Origin: Cupriavidus alkaliphilus
GTDB lineage: Bacteria > Pseudomonadota > Gammaproteobacteria > Burkholderiales > Burkholderiaceae
NCBI RefSeq assembly: GCF_900094595.1
Contig: NZ_FMAD01000001.1
Span: 620,001 to 684,000 of the forward strand
Direction: 5' to 3'
DNA length: 64,000 nucleotides
Part shown: positions 11,202 through 22,898 of the stretch, piece by piece
How the letters are laid out: each line of letters opens with the position of its first letter
Numbering within the stretch: the first letter of the stretch is position 1
Translations under genes and position numbers: made by a program
The notes under the pieces: model-generated
Databases searched by the model: none
Told to the model about the DNA's origin: nothing
What the model saw: only the letters and a program-made list of their open reading frames with translations

Positions 11202-12083
11202 ATGCTCGAGCGCATCGTCTCCATCATCACGCCGGTCATCCTGATCATCCTGGTCGGGTGGCTGTACGGGCGCCGCGCCCATCCGGACATGGCGGGCATC
11301 AACCGCGCCACGCTGGACGTGATCGCGCCGCTGCTGGTGGTGTCGGCCTTCGTCAGCAAGGACTTCGTGCTGGCCGACCAGCTGGTGCTGCTGGGTTGCG
11401 CGGTGGCGGTGGTGCTGGGCTCGGGGGTGCTGGCGTGGGGGCTGGCGCGCTGGATGAAGGTCGATCCGCGAACCTTCGTGCCGCCGATGATGTTCAACAA
11501 CTGCGGCAACATGGGTTTGCCGCTGTCCGTGTTCGCCTTCGGCCCGGCCGGGCTGGCGCCGGCGGTGGCGCTGTTCGCGGCGTCGAACCTGATGCACTTC
11601 ACCATCGGCATGAAGATCGTCAACCGGCATGCGTCGCTGGCGCAGATCGCCCGCAACCCGATGGTGCTGGCCACCGTGGCGGGGGTGGCGCTGGCGCTGG
11701 CGCGGCCGTGGTTCACGCTGCCGGACCCGGTCTACCAGTCGGTCAAGCTGCTGGGCGATGCCACCGTGCCGCTGATGCTGTTTGCGCTGGGCGTGCGCAT
11801 GAAGGATGTGAGCCTGCGCAACTGGGGCATGGGGCTGGTCGGCGCGGCGGTATGTCCGCTGACGGGCATCGCGGTGGCGCTGGCGCTGGCGCAGTGGGTG
11901 CCGCTGAGCGAGCTGCAGCGCGGCCTGCTGTTCGTGTTTGCGGCGTTGCCGCCGGCGGTGCTGAATTTCCTGGTGGCGGACCACTTCCGGCAGGAGCCGG
12001 ACCAGGTGGCGTCGATCGTGCTGCTCGGCAATATCGCCGCGGTGGTGTTCGTGCCGGTGGGGCTGTACCTGGGCCTGCGCTGA
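11202..12083 (+). CDS. AEC-family (auxin efflux carrier-like) transporter
   Basis: A protein of 293 residues with about ten hydrophobic segments in two halves and the family pattern MMFNNCGNMGLPL in the fourth helix region. Members export or import organic acids; the substrate is not evident. The ATG at 11202 opens the first membrane segment; a TTG at 11184 is in frame. Convergent with mog. Confidence 0.85.
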   Translation: MLERIVSIITPVILIILVGWLYGRRAHPDMAGINRATLDVIAPLLVVSAFVSKDFVLADQLVLLGCAVAVVLGSGVLAWGLARWMKVDPRTFVPPMMFNNCGNMGLPLSVFAFGPAGLAPAVALFAASNLMHFTIGMKIVNRHASLAQIARNPMVLATVAGVALALARPWFTLPDPVYQSVKLLGDATVPLMLFALGVRMKDVSLRNWGMGLVGAAVCPLTGIAVALALAQWVPLSELQRGLLFVFAALPPAVLNFLVADHFRQEPDQVASIVLLGNIAAVVFVPVGLYLGLR

Positions 12084-12134
12084 GGGCGGCACGCCCGCGC
12101 GGCGCGTGCCGGCGGGCGGGACCGTCAGTCCGGG

Positions 12135-12773
12135 TCAGGCCGCGGGCCTGGTCCGCACGGCGTTCTTGGGCCGCCAGGCCTTGACGATGGCCTCGTCGGT
12201 TTCCATGTAGGGCCCGCCGATGAGGTCGATGCAATACGGCACCGCGGCAAAGATGCCCTGCACCACCGGCTTGCCGTCGGCGTCGCGCAGGCCTTCCAGG
12301 GTTTCGCGGATGGCGCGCGGCTGGCCGGGCAGGTTGATGATCAGCGCCGCGCGGCTGGCGGTCTCGCGGATGACCGCGACCTGGCGCGACAGGATCGCGG
12401 TCGGCACGAAATGCAGGCTGACCTGGCGCATCTGCTCGCCGAATCCCGGCATTTCCTTGGTCGCCACCGCCAGCGTGGCCTCGGGGGTCACGTCGCGGCG
12501 CGCCGGGCCGGTGCCGCCGGTGGTCAGCACCAGGTCGCAGCCGGCGACGTCGACCAGTTCGATCAGCGTGCGCGAGATCTGCGCCTGCTCGTCCGGGATC
12601 AGCCGCTCCACCGCCTGCCAGGGCGAGGTCAGCGTGCGCCCGAACCAGTCGCGCAGCGCCGGGATGCCCTCGTCCTGGTAGGTGCCGGCCGAGGCACGGT
12701 CCGAGATCGAAACGAAGCCGACGACGAGTTCGTCGGGATGGTTGCGGACTACCGGCTGCGTGGTCTGGGTCAT
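12135..12773 (-). CDS. mog: Molybdopterin adenylyltransferase MogA
   Basis: A protein of 212 residues with the MoaB/Mog signature ([19 protein letters not shown]) and INLPGQP. It adenylylates molybdopterin before molybdenum insertion. Its start overlaps the stop of darP by four bases (12770-12773), so the two are coupled although their roles differ. Confidence 0.92.
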   Translation of the reverse strand: MTQTTQPVVRNHPDELVVGFVSISDRASAGTYQDEGIPALRDWFGRTLTSPWQAVERLIPDEQAQISRTLIELVDVAGCDLVLTTGGTGPARRDVTPEATLAVATKEMPGFGEQMRQVSLHFVPTAILSRQVAVIRETASRAALIINLPGQPRAIRETLEGLRDADGKPVVQGIFAAVPYCIDLIGGPYMETDEAIVKAWRPKNAVRTRPAA

Positions 12774-13390
12774 GCCTCGGGCTCCGGGGTAGGGGGTTGG
12801 TCCTCGGCGGCGCCGGCCTTGCCATCCTTCACGTCGAGCGCCGTCTTGATCGCCTGGAACAGCTCGCGGAAATAGCGCGGCGGCTTGCCCAGCTCTTTTT
12901 CCTTGCGCGCGTTGCGGATGGTGTTGCGCAGCGCCTGCACGTCGATGCCGGGATGCTCGCCGAGGAAGCGCGTCAGCGCCGCGTCGTCGGCCAGCAGCAG
13001 CTCGCGCCAGCGCTCGATCAGATGCATGCGGGCGGTTTCGGCCTTGCTGGTGCCCTTGAAGCCTTCCAGCGCTTGCCGGATCACCTCGACCTCTTCGTCC
13101 TCGAGGCCGCGCATGATCTTTCCCACGTACTGCATCTGGCGGCGCTTGCCTTCATGGCTGTTGATCCGGCGCGCCTCGCGGATGGCGTCGGCGAGCGCTT
13201 CGGGCATCGGCACGCGCGCCAGGCGGTCCTTGGCCAGCGCCTCGAGCTCGGCGCCGAGGTCCTGCAGGGCGGTCATGTCGCGCTTGCGCTGCGACTTGCT
13301 TTTCGGTTCGTCGTCTTCCGGCTCGGGGGCAAAGCCTCCGGGAAAGCGCGAGCCTTGGTGGTTACGGGAATTTCGCGTCATGGCCGGCAT
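12770..13390 (-). CDS. darP: Ribosome biogenesis factor DarP (YjgA, DUF615)
   Basis: A protein of 206 residues, highly charged and helical, with the DUF615 blocks [21 protein letters not shown] and NPRYF-like [11 protein letters not shown]. DarP binds the precursor of the 50S subunit. Starts at 13390 and 13381 are both ATG; the first is given. Divergent from pmbA across 49 bases. Confidence 0.9.
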   Translation of the reverse strand: MPAMTRNSRNHQGSRFPGGFAPEPEDDEPKSKSQRKRDMTALQDLGAELEALAKDRLARVPMPEALADAIREARRINSHEGKRRQMQYVGKIMRGLEDEEVEVIRQALEGFKGTSKAETARMHLIERWRELLLADDAALTRFLGEHPGIDVQALRNTIRNARKEKELGKPPRYFRELFQAIKTALDVKDGKAGAAEDQPPTPEPEA

Positions 13391-13439
13391 TTTATCTTGC
13401 TATGATTGCCGCTTGGACTTTTGATGACACCCGCCCAGC

Positions 13440-14807
13440 ATGGACCAGATCGCCGAACAGACCGCGCATTTCACCTACACCCAGGCCCAGCTCAGCGAGA
13501 TGGCCGCCGATGTGCTGCGGGTGGCACGCGAACTGGGGGCGACCGACGCCGCCACCGAGATCTCCGAAGGCAGCGGCCTGTCGGTGTCGGTGCGCAAGGG
13601 CCAGGTCGAGACCATCGAGCAGAACCGCGACAAGGTGGTCGGGGTCACGGTGATGATCGGCAAGCGCCGCGGCAACGCCAGCACCTCGGACTTCTCGCCG
13701 GCCGCGCTGCGCGCCACCGCCGAGGCGGCCTACAACATCGCCCGCTTCACCGCGGAGGATGACTGCGCCGGCCTCGCCGAAGAGGAACTGCTGGAGCGCG
13801 CGCCGCAGGACCTGGACCTGTTCCACCCGTGGGCGCTCGACGCCGAAGCCGCGATCGACATCGCCACCCGCGCCGAGGCGGCCGCCTTCGCGGTATCGCC
13901 GCGCATCCGCAACAGCGACGGCGCCAGCGTCTCGGCCCAGCATTCGCAGTTCGTGCTGGCGACCACGCGCGGCTTCACCGGCGGCTATCCGTATTCGCGC
14001 CATTTCATCTCGTGCGCGCCGATCGCCGGCAGCGGCAGCGGCATGCAGCGCGACGACTGGTATTCGTCCAAGCGCTCGCCGCTGGCGCTGGCCGCGCCCG
14101 AGGACATCGGCCGCTACGCCGCCGAGCGCGCGCTGGCGCGGCTGCAGGCGCGCAAGCTGTCGACGCGCCGCTGCCCGGTGCTGTTCGAGGCGCCGCTGGC
14201 CGCGGGGCTGCTGGGCGCCTTCGTGCAGGCGGTGTCGGGCGGCGCGCTGTACCGCAAGTCCACCTTCCTGTGCGATTCGCTGGGCCAGGCCGTGTTCGCT
14301 CCGCATATTCAGATCCACGAGCAGCCGCATGTCCCGGGCGCCATGGGTAGCGCCCCGTTCGACGAAGAGGGCGTGCGCACGCGCGAGCGCGATGTGGTCA
14401 AGGACGGCGTGGTGCAGGGCTACTTCCTCTCCACCTATTCGGCGCGCAAGCTCGGCATGCAGACCACCGGCAATGCCGGCGGCTCGCACAACCTGACGCT
14501 GTCGAGCAGCCTGACCCAGCCCGGCGACGACTTCCCCGCCATGCTGCGCAAGCTTGGCACCGGCCTGCTGGTGACCGAGCTGATGGGGCAGGGCGTCAAC
14601 TACGTGACCGGCGACTATTCGCGCGGCGCGTCGGGCTACTGGGTCGAGAATGGCGTGATCCAGTATCCGGTCGAGGAAATCACCATCGCCGGCAATATGG
14701 CCGAGATGTTCCGGCAGATCGTCGCGATCGGCGCGGACGCGCTGGTACGCGGCACCAAGGAAACCGGCTCGATCCTGCTCGAGCAGATGACCATCGCCGG
14801 CAACTGA
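13440..14807 (+). CDS. pmbA: Metalloprotease PmbA/TldE
   Basis: A protein of 455 residues covering the whole TldE/PmbA fold. The TldD/TldE pair processes small peptides such as microcin B17 and the CcdA antitoxin; PmbA lacks the zinc-binding motif and works with TldD, which is not in the window. The C-terminal MGQGVNYVTGDYSRGASGYW block is typical. Given the peptide export locus in this window, PmbA is worth noting, although it is a housekeeping gene here. It ends at a strong bidirectional terminator. Confidence 0.94.
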   Translation: MDQIAEQTAHFTYTQAQLSEMAADVLRVARELGATDAATEISEGSGLSVSVRKGQVETIEQNRDKVVGVTVMIGKRRGNASTSDFSPAALRATAEAAYNIARFTAEDDCAGLAEEELLERAPQDLDLFHPWALDAEAAIDIATRAEAAAFAVSPRIRNSDGASVSAQHSQFVLATTRGFTGGYPYSRHFISCAPIAGSGSGMQRDDWYSSKRSPLALAAPEDIGRYAAERALARLQARKLSTRRCPVLFEAPLAAGLLGAFVQAVSGGALYRKSTFLCDSLGQAVFAPHIQIHEQPHVPGAMGSAPFDEEGVRTRERDVVKDGVVQGYFLSTYSARKLGMQTTGNAGGSHNLTLSSSLTQPGDDFPAMLRKLGTGLLVTELMGQGVNYVTGDYSRGASGYWVENGVIQYPVEEITIAGNMAEMFRQIVAIGADALVRGTKETGSILLEQMTIAGN

Positions 14808-14820
14808 GCGGCATCGATCC

Positions 14821-14852
14821 AAAAAAAAAGCGGGCCACGGCCCGCTTTTTTA
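14821..14852. terminator. Bidirectional terminator between pmbA and folA
   Basis: An A-run, AGCGGGCC, AC, GGCCCGCT, then a T-run. The symmetric poly-A and poly-T flanks let it serve both convergent genes. Confidence 0.93.
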
Positions 14853-14865
14853 TTTCATGCGCCGG

Positions 14866-15366
14866 TCACGATTCTTCCGACGGCGGCCGCTCGTACGTGA
14901 CGAAGGCGTAGTCGAAGCCGTTCGCTGCCGAATGATGGGTCTCGCGCGCGGTTTCGATCCATTGGGTGCGGTCGATCGCGGGGAAAAAGGCATCGCCTTC
15001 CACATCGGCGTCGATCTCGGTCACCACCAGCCGGTCCGCGCTCGGCATGGCCTCGGCATACAGCTGCGCGCCGCCGATCAGGAAGATCTGCTCGGCGCCC
15101 ACGCACAGGCGCTGGGCTTCTTCCAGCGAAGGCGCCACTTCGGCCCCCTCGAGGCGCAGGTCGGGGTTGCGGCTGACCACGATATTGCGCCGGCCCGGCA
15201 GCGGGCGGCCGATCGAATCCCAGGTCTTGCGTCCCATGATCACGGGCGCGCCCATGGTGGTGCGCTTGAAGTGCGCCAGGTCTTCCGGCAGGCGCCACGG
15301 CAACGTGTTGTCGCGGCCGATGGTGCCGTTGCGGGCGCGTGCTACAACCAGTGTCAGCAGCGTCAT
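14866..15366 (-). CDS. folA: Dihydrofolate reductase
   Basis: A protein of 166 residues with DHFR landmarks: [37 protein letters not shown] and [13 protein letters not shown]. It regenerates tetrahydrofolate consumed by ThyA. Its ATG overlaps the thyA stop by four bases (15363-15366), giving the common thyA-folA coupled pair. Confidence 0.96.
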   Translation of the reverse strand: MTLLTLVVARARNGTIGRDNTLPWRLPEDLAHFKRTTMGAPVIMGRKTWDSIGRPLPGRRNIVVSRNPDLRLEGAEVAPSLEEAQRLCVGAEQIFLIGGAQLYAEAMPSADRLVVTEIDADVEGDAFFPAIDRTQWIETARETHHSAANGFDYAFVTYERPPSEES

Positions 15367-16157
15367 ACGGCCACCGGTGCCTTGATCGCGGGATGCGACT
15401 GGTAGCCCGCCAGTTCGAAGTCTTCGTAGCGGTAGTCGAAGATGCTGTCGGGCCGGCGCAGGATATTCAGTCGCGGCAGCGCCAGCGGCTCGCGCGCCAG
15501 CTGGGTCTGCACCTGTTCGAAATGGTTGTTGTACAAGTGGCAGTCGCCGCCGGTCCAGATGAAGTCGCCCACTTCGAGCCCGGTCTGCTGCGCCATCATA
15601 TGGGTCAGCAGCGCATAGCTGGCGATATTGAACGGCACCCCCAGGAAGATGTCGGCACTGCGCTGGTACAGCTGGCACGAGAGCCGGCCGTCGGCCACGT
15701 AGAACTGGAAGAACGCATGGCAGGGCGGCAGCTTCATGCGCGGGATGTCGGCGACGTTCCAGGCCGACACGATCAGGCGGCGCGAATCCGGGTTGGCGCG
15801 GATCTGCGCCACCAGCTCGGAGATCTGGTCGATATGGCGGCCGTCCGGGGCCGGCCACGAACGCCATTGCGAGCCGTAGACCGGGCCCAGTTCGCCGTGC
15901 TCGTCGGCCCACTCGTCCCAGATGGTGACGCCGTGCTCCTGCAGCCAGCGCACATTGGTCGAGCCCTGCAGGAACCACAGCAGTTCATAGATGATCGACT
16001 TCAGGTGCAGCTTCTTGGTGGTCACCACCGGGAAGCCTTCGCGCAGGTCGAAGCGCATCTGGTAGCCGAACACCGAGCGCGTGCCGGTGCCGGTGCGGTC
16101 GGCCTTGTCGGTGCCATGCTCGTAAACATGGCGCATGAAGTCGAGGTACTGTTTCAT
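15363..16157 (-). CDS. thyA: Thymidylate synthase
   Basis: A protein of 264 residues, the same length as the E. coli enzyme. It includes the catalytic cysteine block [12 protein letters not shown] and the nucleotide-binding [18 protein letters not shown]. It converts dUMP to dTMP using methylene-tetrahydrofolate. The open frame upstream of 16157 is not conserved. Confidence 0.97.
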   Translation of the reverse strand: MKQYLDFMRHVYEHGTDKADRTGTGTRSVFGYQMRFDLREGFPVVTTKKLHLKSIIYELLWFLQGSTNVRWLQEHGVTIWDEWADEHGELGPVYGSQWRSWPAPDGRHIDQISELVAQIRANPDSRRLIVSAWNVADIPRMKLPPCHAFFQFYVADGRLSCQLYQRSADIFLGVPFNIASYALLTHMMAQQTGLEVGDFIWTGGDCHLYNNHFEQVQTQLAREPLALPRLNILRRPDSIFDYRYEDFELAGYQSHPAIKAPVAV

Positions 16158-16222
16158 CGGCGCGGGGCGGGATGGAAGGTGGCGCGGGCGCCTGGGCCCG
16201 CGAAACCGGCATTTTAAAGCAA

Positions 16223-16251
16223 GACGGGCCGCCCCTTGCGGGCGGCCCGTC
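16223..16251 (-). terminator. Terminator hairpin after the TerC-family gene
   Basis: An 11-bp perfect stem GACGGGCCGCC / GGCGGCCCGTC. In the minus direction it is followed by TTGCTTTAAAA, a moderate T-tract. Confidence 0.6.
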
Positions 16252-16296
16252 CTTTGCGGCAGGGCCAGGGCGCGAGGCCCTGGCGCCGGGGCAGGC

Positions 16297-17004
16297 TTAG
16301 TGGCTGCCGGCCGGCTCCTGCTGCTGCTCGCGGCGCTTCTGCACCAGGTAGCCGGCACCCAGCACGCCGCCGACGATCAGCACGTACAGGCCCCAGTTGA
16401 CCACCGGGTTGGCTTCGAAGAACGCCTTGATCATCGGCTCGTGCACGATCATCTTGACCGCCGTGAAGGCCAGCACGCCGGCGCCCACGTAGATGATGAC
16501 CGGGAAGCGGGCCATCAGCTTGAGCACCAGGCTCGAGCCCCACACCACGATGGGGATGCTGATCAGCAGGCCCAGCACCACCAGCAGGAAGCTGCCGTGG
16601 GCGGCGCCGGCCACGGCCAGCACGTTGTCCACGCCCATCACCGCGTCGGCGATGATGATGGTCTTCATCGCGCCCCACAGGGTCGAGGCGCCGGTGCCAT
16701 GCTCGTCGCCGCCGCTGTCGTCGGACAGCAGCTTGTAGGCGATCCACACCAGCGCCAGGCCGCCCACCAGCATCAGCCCGGGGACCTTCAGCAGCCAGAC
16801 CACGCCGATCGTCATGGCCGAGCGGACCACCACGGCACCCACGGTACCCCAGATAATGGCCTTCTTCTGCAGGTGGGGCGGCAGGTTGCGTGCCGCCAGC
16901 GCGATCACGATGGCATTGTCCCCGGCCAGCACCAGGTCAATGACGACGATGGACAGCAGCGCCGTCAGGAACTGCATCGTGAACAGATCGGTAAACCACT
17001 CCAT
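16297..17004 (-). CDS. TerC-family membrane protein, probable manganese exporter
   Basis: A protein of 235 residues with seven predicted membrane helices and acidic residues within them ([18 protein letters not shown] and [18 protein letters not shown]), the paired signature of the TerC/Alx/YceF superfamily. Several members behind yybP-ykoY riboswitches export manganese. The riboswitch upstream makes this role likely here. Confidence 0.88.
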   Translation of the reverse strand: MEWFTDLFTMQFLTALLSIVVIDLVLAGDNAIVIALAARNLPPHLQKKAIIWGTVGAVVVRSAMTIGVVWLLKVPGLMLVGGLALVWIAYKLLSDDSGGDEHGTGASTLWGAMKTIIIADAVMGVDNVLAVAGAAHGSFLLVVLGLLISIPIVVWGSSLVLKLMARFPVIIYVGAGVLAFTAVKMIVHEPMIKAFFEANPVVNWGLYVLIVGGVLGAGYLVQKRREQQQEPAGSH

Positions 17005-17083
17005 GAACTCTCCTCAGGTACGAATCAGCGCAAGCGCGCGCATTGGGTTCGCCTGGATTCACGTGCACGGGAGCGTGGGGGCG

Positions 17084-17227
17084 CCTTTGCAAACCATGAA
17101 GTCCAGGTTGCAAAGGTCTTGCTCGACCACTGGCGCGGTATGCGCGCCGGTTGTCAGCACAACCGGAGACTGCGGTCCCGGAATGACGATTGTGCTAAGG
17201 GCAAAGCCCCGGAGCTACTCCCCTTTG
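17084..17227 (-). promoter_or_regulatory. yybP-ykoY (manganese) riboswitch upstream of the TerC-family gene
   Basis: Read on the minus strand, CAAAGGGGAGTAGC starts at 17227 and TCGTCATTCCGG follows, both matching the conserved aptamer core; AAGACCTTTGC closes it. P1 is formed by CAAAGG (17222-17227) and CCTTTG (17111-17116). The 3' strand of P1 can instead pair in a second hairpin, TTGCAAAGG (17108-17116 on the plus strand) with CCTTTGCAA (17084-17092), so the two structures exclude each other: an expression platform. A TATAAT -10 box lies just upstream (about 17264-17269). The family binds Mn2+ and turns the downstream gene on. Confidence 0.88.
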
Positions 17228-17603
17228 AGGGACACGACCCGTTCAGGGGCCGCGCTGGGCGGGATTATAAACGAACTGCAAGGGACATGCCGAATTAGGA
17301 AAGATACTGACTCAAGTTCGCCGGGGTGCCGTAATCGTCTCGCCCGGGCGCGCCGCGCGGGCGCTCCGGCGCGACGGCGCGTTGACTGCACGTGAGCGGC
17401 GCGTTTGCGGCGATTTTGTATCGGGCCCGCCATGGGGCTGCGCGATCCGCCGGATCGGCCTATCCTTGAGGTTCGGCTCCGACCGATGCGTCCCGGACAG
17501 CACAGGCGCGCATTGCGGAGACCGGCGCGCACGACATGCACAGCGCGGCCTTGGGGAATACGCAGTGAAGCAGTGCCCATTTGCGACCACACAAGGAAAC
17601 GAC

Positions 17604-18698
17604 ATGCCGGTTGTCCCGAACCCGCCCAACCCTCCCGCACGCCACAAAGCCCCGCAGACCCCCCTCCCGCCCCTGAACCACCATAACGGCCATGCCGTGG
17701 CGCCGCCGGCGCTGGTGGCGCTGGCCAATGGCCGCGCGCAGCGCCCGCCGCAGCCGGAGTTGGTGCAGCAGTACCGCGAAGACAGCGGCGCGCTGCGCGA
17801 GCAGGTGCTGTCCGGGCTGCGCGCCGCGCAGGCGGCGATCAGTCCCAAGTTCTTTTACGACGTGCTGGGTTCGCGCCTTTTCGAAGCCATCACCGACCTG
17901 CCCGAGTACTACCCGACCCGCACCGAGGCCGCGATCTTTGCCAGCGCGGCGCCCGCCATCGCGGCGCGCGCCGGCAGCGGCTGCGTGCTGGTGGACCTGG
18001 GCGCGGGCAACTGCGAGAAGGCGGCGCGGCTGTTCGGCAGCTTGCGCCCGGCGCAGTACGTTGCGGTGGATATCTCGGTCGAGTTCCTGCGCGCGACGCT
18101 GTCGTCGCTGCAGCAGCAGCATCCCGAGATCCCGATGCTCGGGCTGGGCGCCGACCTGTGCGCGCCGTTCGACCTGCCGGCCCAGGTCAGGAGCGGCAGG
18201 CGCCTGTTCTTCTATCCGGGCTCGAGCATCGGCAATTTCGCCCCGGTGGAGGCGCTGGCGCTGCTGCAGCGCCTGCGCGGCGCGGCCGGGCGCGGCGACG
18301 GCGTGCTGATCGGCGTGGACCTGCACAAGGACGAGGCCACGCTGGTATCGGCCTATGACGATGCGCTGGGCGTCACCGCGGCCTTCAACCGCAATGTGCT
18401 GCGCAACGTGAACCGTATCGTGGGCACCGATTTCGCGCTGGACGACTGGCGCCACCAGGCCAGCTTCGACCGCGAGGCCTCGCGCATCCAGATGCACCTG
18501 CAGGCATGCCGCGACGTGCGCGTGCAATGGGACGGCGGCGCGCGCGAGTTCGCCGCCGGCGAGCGCATCCATACCGAGGATTCGTACAAGTACCGCCCGG
18601 AGGACTTCGCGCTGCTGCTCGAAGCCGCCGGCTTCGACGACCCGGTGTACTGGTCCGATCCGCGCGGCTGGTTCGCGGTGTTCCACGCGCGCGGCTGA
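17604..18698 (+). CDS. egtD: L-histidine Nalpha-methyltransferase EgtD
   Basis: A protein of 364 residues. The ATG at 17604 follows AAGGAAACG; the first 45 residues are Pro/His-rich and not conserved. Then come ISPKFFYDVLGSRLFEAIT, the SAM loop VDLGAGNCEKAARLF, VAVDIS and a C-terminal GERIHTEDSYKY, all typical of EgtD. It trimethylates histidine to hercynine, the first step to ergothioneine. egtB follows 167 bases downstream. Confidence 0.93.
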   Translation: MPVVPNPPNPPARHKAPQTPLPPLNHHNGHAVAPPALVALANGRAQRPPQPELVQQYREDSGALREQVLSGLRAAQAAISPKFFYDVLGSRLFEAITDLPEYYPTRTEAAIFASAAPAIAARAGSGCVLVDLGAGNCEKAARLFGSLRPAQYVAVDISVEFLRATLSSLQQQHPEIPMLGLGADLCAPFDLPAQVRSGRRLFFYPGSSIGNFAPVEALALLQRLRGAAGRGDGVLIGVDLHKDEATLVSAYDDALGVTAAFNRNVLRNVNRIVGTDFALDDWRHQASFDREASRIQMHLQACRDVRVQWDGGAREFAAGERIHTEDSYKYRPEDFALLLEAAGFDDPVYWSDPRGWFAVFHARG

Positions 18699-18865
18699 CC
18701 GGCCTGCCGGTCGGGTAGTGTCATAATGGCCGCAGTCCGGCGCGGCGTGCCACGGCGCGCCGCCTGCGGGCCGTGGCTGCCCCGGTCGCCCCGGTTGCGC
18801 CGGTTGCCCGCGGCTGTACGGACCGCTGCCTGGCCACCCTCCATTCCCTGCGCGGACTTCCCCCG

Positions 18866-20122
18866 ATGAGCGGCTTTCCCATGCTTCCCGATCTCTACTT
18901 CACCGGCGGCAAGGCGACGTGGTCGGACCCGCGCCGGCTGCCGCGCGAAGGGCTGGCGCAGGCCCTGGTCGACACGCGCAGCCGCACGCTGGCGTGGCTG
19001 GCGCCGTTCGGGCAGACCCGCCGCGCCTGGGACGTGCCGCGCCAGCACGATGCCGATCCGCCGCTGTGGACCCTCGGCCACGTTGCCTGGCATGCGGAGT
19101 GGTGGTGCCTGCGCGGCGTACGCCAGGTCGATCGCGGCGGCGTGCCGGTGCCGGTGGCGTCGGAGCCGTCGCTGCTGGACGGCGCCGATGAATGGCTCGA
19201 TCCCGACCGCATCGGGCCCGAGGAGCGCTGGGAGATCGCGCTGCCCGACGTCGCGGTGGTCAAGCGCTATGCCGCCGAGGTGCTCGACGGCGTGCTGCGC
19301 CGGATCGCGCTGCTGCCCGACGACACCGACCTGACCCTGTACCCGTTCCGCCGCGCGCTGCTGCATGAAGACGCGCAGGGCGAGGGCGTGGCCGCGCTGC
19401 TGCAGGCGCTTGGCATGGCCCCCGCCGAAGCCGCCGGGGCGGCGCCGGCGGCGGCCGCCGGACATGGCGGCACGCTGCATTTCCCGGGCGGGCGCTTCAC
19501 GCTCGGCTGGAGCGATGCCGACGGCTTTGCCTGGCCCGACGAACTGCCGCCGCAGCCGACCTACGTGCCCGCGTTTGAAATCGACATGGCGCTGGTCAGC
19601 AACGCGCAGTTCCTGGAATTTGTCGAGGACGGCGGCTACGAGCATCCGGCCTGGTGGTCGTCGGCGGGACGGCAATGGCTGATGACGCAGGAACGTTCCG
19701 CACCGCGCTACTGGTCGCGCCATCCGGAGTCGCGCACATGGATGCTGGAGCGCTTCGGCACGCTGCGCACGCTCAACCCCGACGAGGCGGTGCGCCATGT
19801 CACGCTGTACGAGGCGCAGGCGTGGTGCGTCTGGGCCGGGCGGCGCCTGCCGGCGGAATCGGAATGGGAACTCGCCGCGACCCAGAACCGCGGCCTGCAG
19901 TGGGGCGCATTGCGCGAGTGGACCGCGACGCCGTACGAGCCGTATGCCGGCTTTGTCGCCGCCCCGTCCGATGGCGACATGGTGGGGCGCTTCGGCACGC
20001 ACCAGGCGGTGCGGGGAGTGTCGTTCGCCAGCCCGGCGCGGCTGCGCCATGTGCGCGCCCGCTGGGCGCGGCTGCCCGAGGACGACCTGTCCTTCATCGG
20101 CTTCCGCACCTGCGCGATGTAA
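18866..20122 (+). CDS. egtB: EgtB-like sulfoxide synthase (or selenoneine synthase-type) with an altered iron motif
   Basis: A protein of 418 residues: an N-terminal DinB-like domain followed by a formylglycine-enzyme-fold domain with typical GFRT end. The family joins a thiol or selenosugar to hercynine using non-heme iron held by one His in the first helix bundle and an HxxxHxE motif. Here His72 (in LGHVAW) is present but the motif reads H167-E-D-A-Q171-G-E173, so the second motif His is Gln. The short N-terminal region also resembles the SenA-type branch; no senB or selD is adjacent. Start is ATG 18866; an ATG at 18881 is possible. Function depends on whether Gln can replace His. Confidence 0.8.
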   Translation: MSGFPMLPDLYFTGGKATWSDPRRLPREGLAQALVDTRSRTLAWLAPFGQTRRAWDVPRQHDADPPLWTLGHVAWHAEWWCLRGVRQVDRGGVPVPVASEPSLLDGADEWLDPDRIGPEERWEIALPDVAVVKRYAAEVLDGVLRRIALLPDDTDLTLYPFRRALLHEDAQGEGVAALLQALGMAPAEAAGAAPAAAAGHGGTLHFPGGRFTLGWSDADGFAWPDELPPQPTYVPAFEIDMALVSNAQFLEFVEDGGYEHPAWWSSAGRQWLMTQERSAPRYWSRHPESRTWMLERFGTLRTLNPDEAVRHVTLYEAQAWCVWAGRRLPAESEWELAATQNRGLQWGALREWTATPYEPYAGFVAAPSDGDMVGRFGTHQAVRGVSFASPARLRHVRARWARLPEDDLSFIGFRTCAM

Positions 20123-20141
20123 GTACCGCGCCAGCAGAAAA

Positions 20142-20169
20142 AAACAGGGCACCCGAGGGTGCCCTGTTT
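20142..20169. terminator. Bidirectional terminator between egtB and the DEAD-box gene
   Basis: AAACAGGGCACCC / GGGTGCCCTGTTT, a 13-bp near-perfect stem with A and T flanks on both sides. Confidence 0.88.
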
Positions 20170-20204
20170 GCTATCCGGCAGGTGCGCGCAAGCGCACCGC
20201 GCGA

Positions 20205-22133
<1,929 letters not shown>

Positions 22134-22500
22134 GGCACCCCGAAATGCAGAATGGGGTGGGCGCAGTGCAAAGTCTTAAAAAGGCTTCGGCGCCAATCGG
22201 TGAGGCCGTTACGACAGACACAGCTGGCAGTACGGCGGCAGGCAGGGTGGTGGCTGGTAACCGCGGGGCGGTCCGGCCATGTCCCTGGCAGGCAAACAGC
22301 TCAGTTCAGGCTGTTCAACAGGATCGGAGACGAGGCGACGTCAGGTGAGCGGTGCGTTCTGCTGGGCGGCTGGGGCCATATTGTGATGACTAGGCGTCCG
22401 GCAGCGAGGAAACAGAGCTTGGGAGGGCAGCGGATTCGCCGGGCAGGAAGCCGGGCGCTTGGCGGATCTCACAGTTGCGAAACTCACGGCGCGGATTATA
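22134..22500 (-). promoter_or_regulatory. Promoter and long leader of the DEAD-box gene
   Basis: On the minus strand a perfect TATAAT lies at 22495-22500 with no strong -35 box. It would start a transcript with a leader of about 355 bases before the helicase ATG. No reading frame with a ribosome site is seen in the leader. Long leaders in RNA-helicase mRNAs often mediate cold or self-regulation; that part is inference. Confidence 0.45.
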
Positions 22501-22622
22501 GCAGAGTGCCAGAATTTTGTTGCACTGCGAAAACGTAACCGGATATGTCAGGCAGGCGTCACCTGCGCGGTAGCGGCCGGCCCGCTGGTTGCAAGCGGAA
22601 ATGCCCCGCCTATACTTGAGGC

Positions 22623-22898
22623 GCGAGCACACAGGATGCCCGCACGGGGCGGACGAAAACGCTCCCGCTTGACCTCCTTCAGCGGCATTGCGCCGCTGTT
22701 CGCGGCAAGCACTGCGGTCATTGACTCCACGCGCCAGTCTTCCTGCGACTCTCCGGGTGGTCCGGATGGGCGTCCGCGTCATGGGCGGAATCATGGGAAG
22801 CCTGCATGGATACAGAATGACCGAACTGCTGACCGCGTGACCCAGGCGGTCCGGGCCCGTCCGCATCCAAAGCCCGCCAGAGATGGCGGGCTTTTCAT
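22623..22898 (+). ncRNA. Candidate small RNA with own promoter and terminator
   Basis: TTGCAA (22589-22594), a 16-bp spacer and TATACT (22611-22616) form a good sigma-70 promoter on the plus strand. About 250 bases later an 11-bp stem AAAGCCCGCCA / TGGCGGGCTTT (22869-22894) is followed by TTTTCATTT. Between them there is no reading frame with a ribosome site longer than a few codons. I do not recognise it as tmRNA, RNase P, SRP or 6S RNA. The terminator may also serve the convergent P4-P1 peptide operon. Confidence 0.35.

Noticed and set aside
19079-19100. HVAWHAE near the start of the EgtB-like protein as the HxxxHxE iron motif
   Set aside because: It fits by chance: relatives have HxxWFxE here, and the real motif position is H167-Q171-E173 by comparison with the family pattern.
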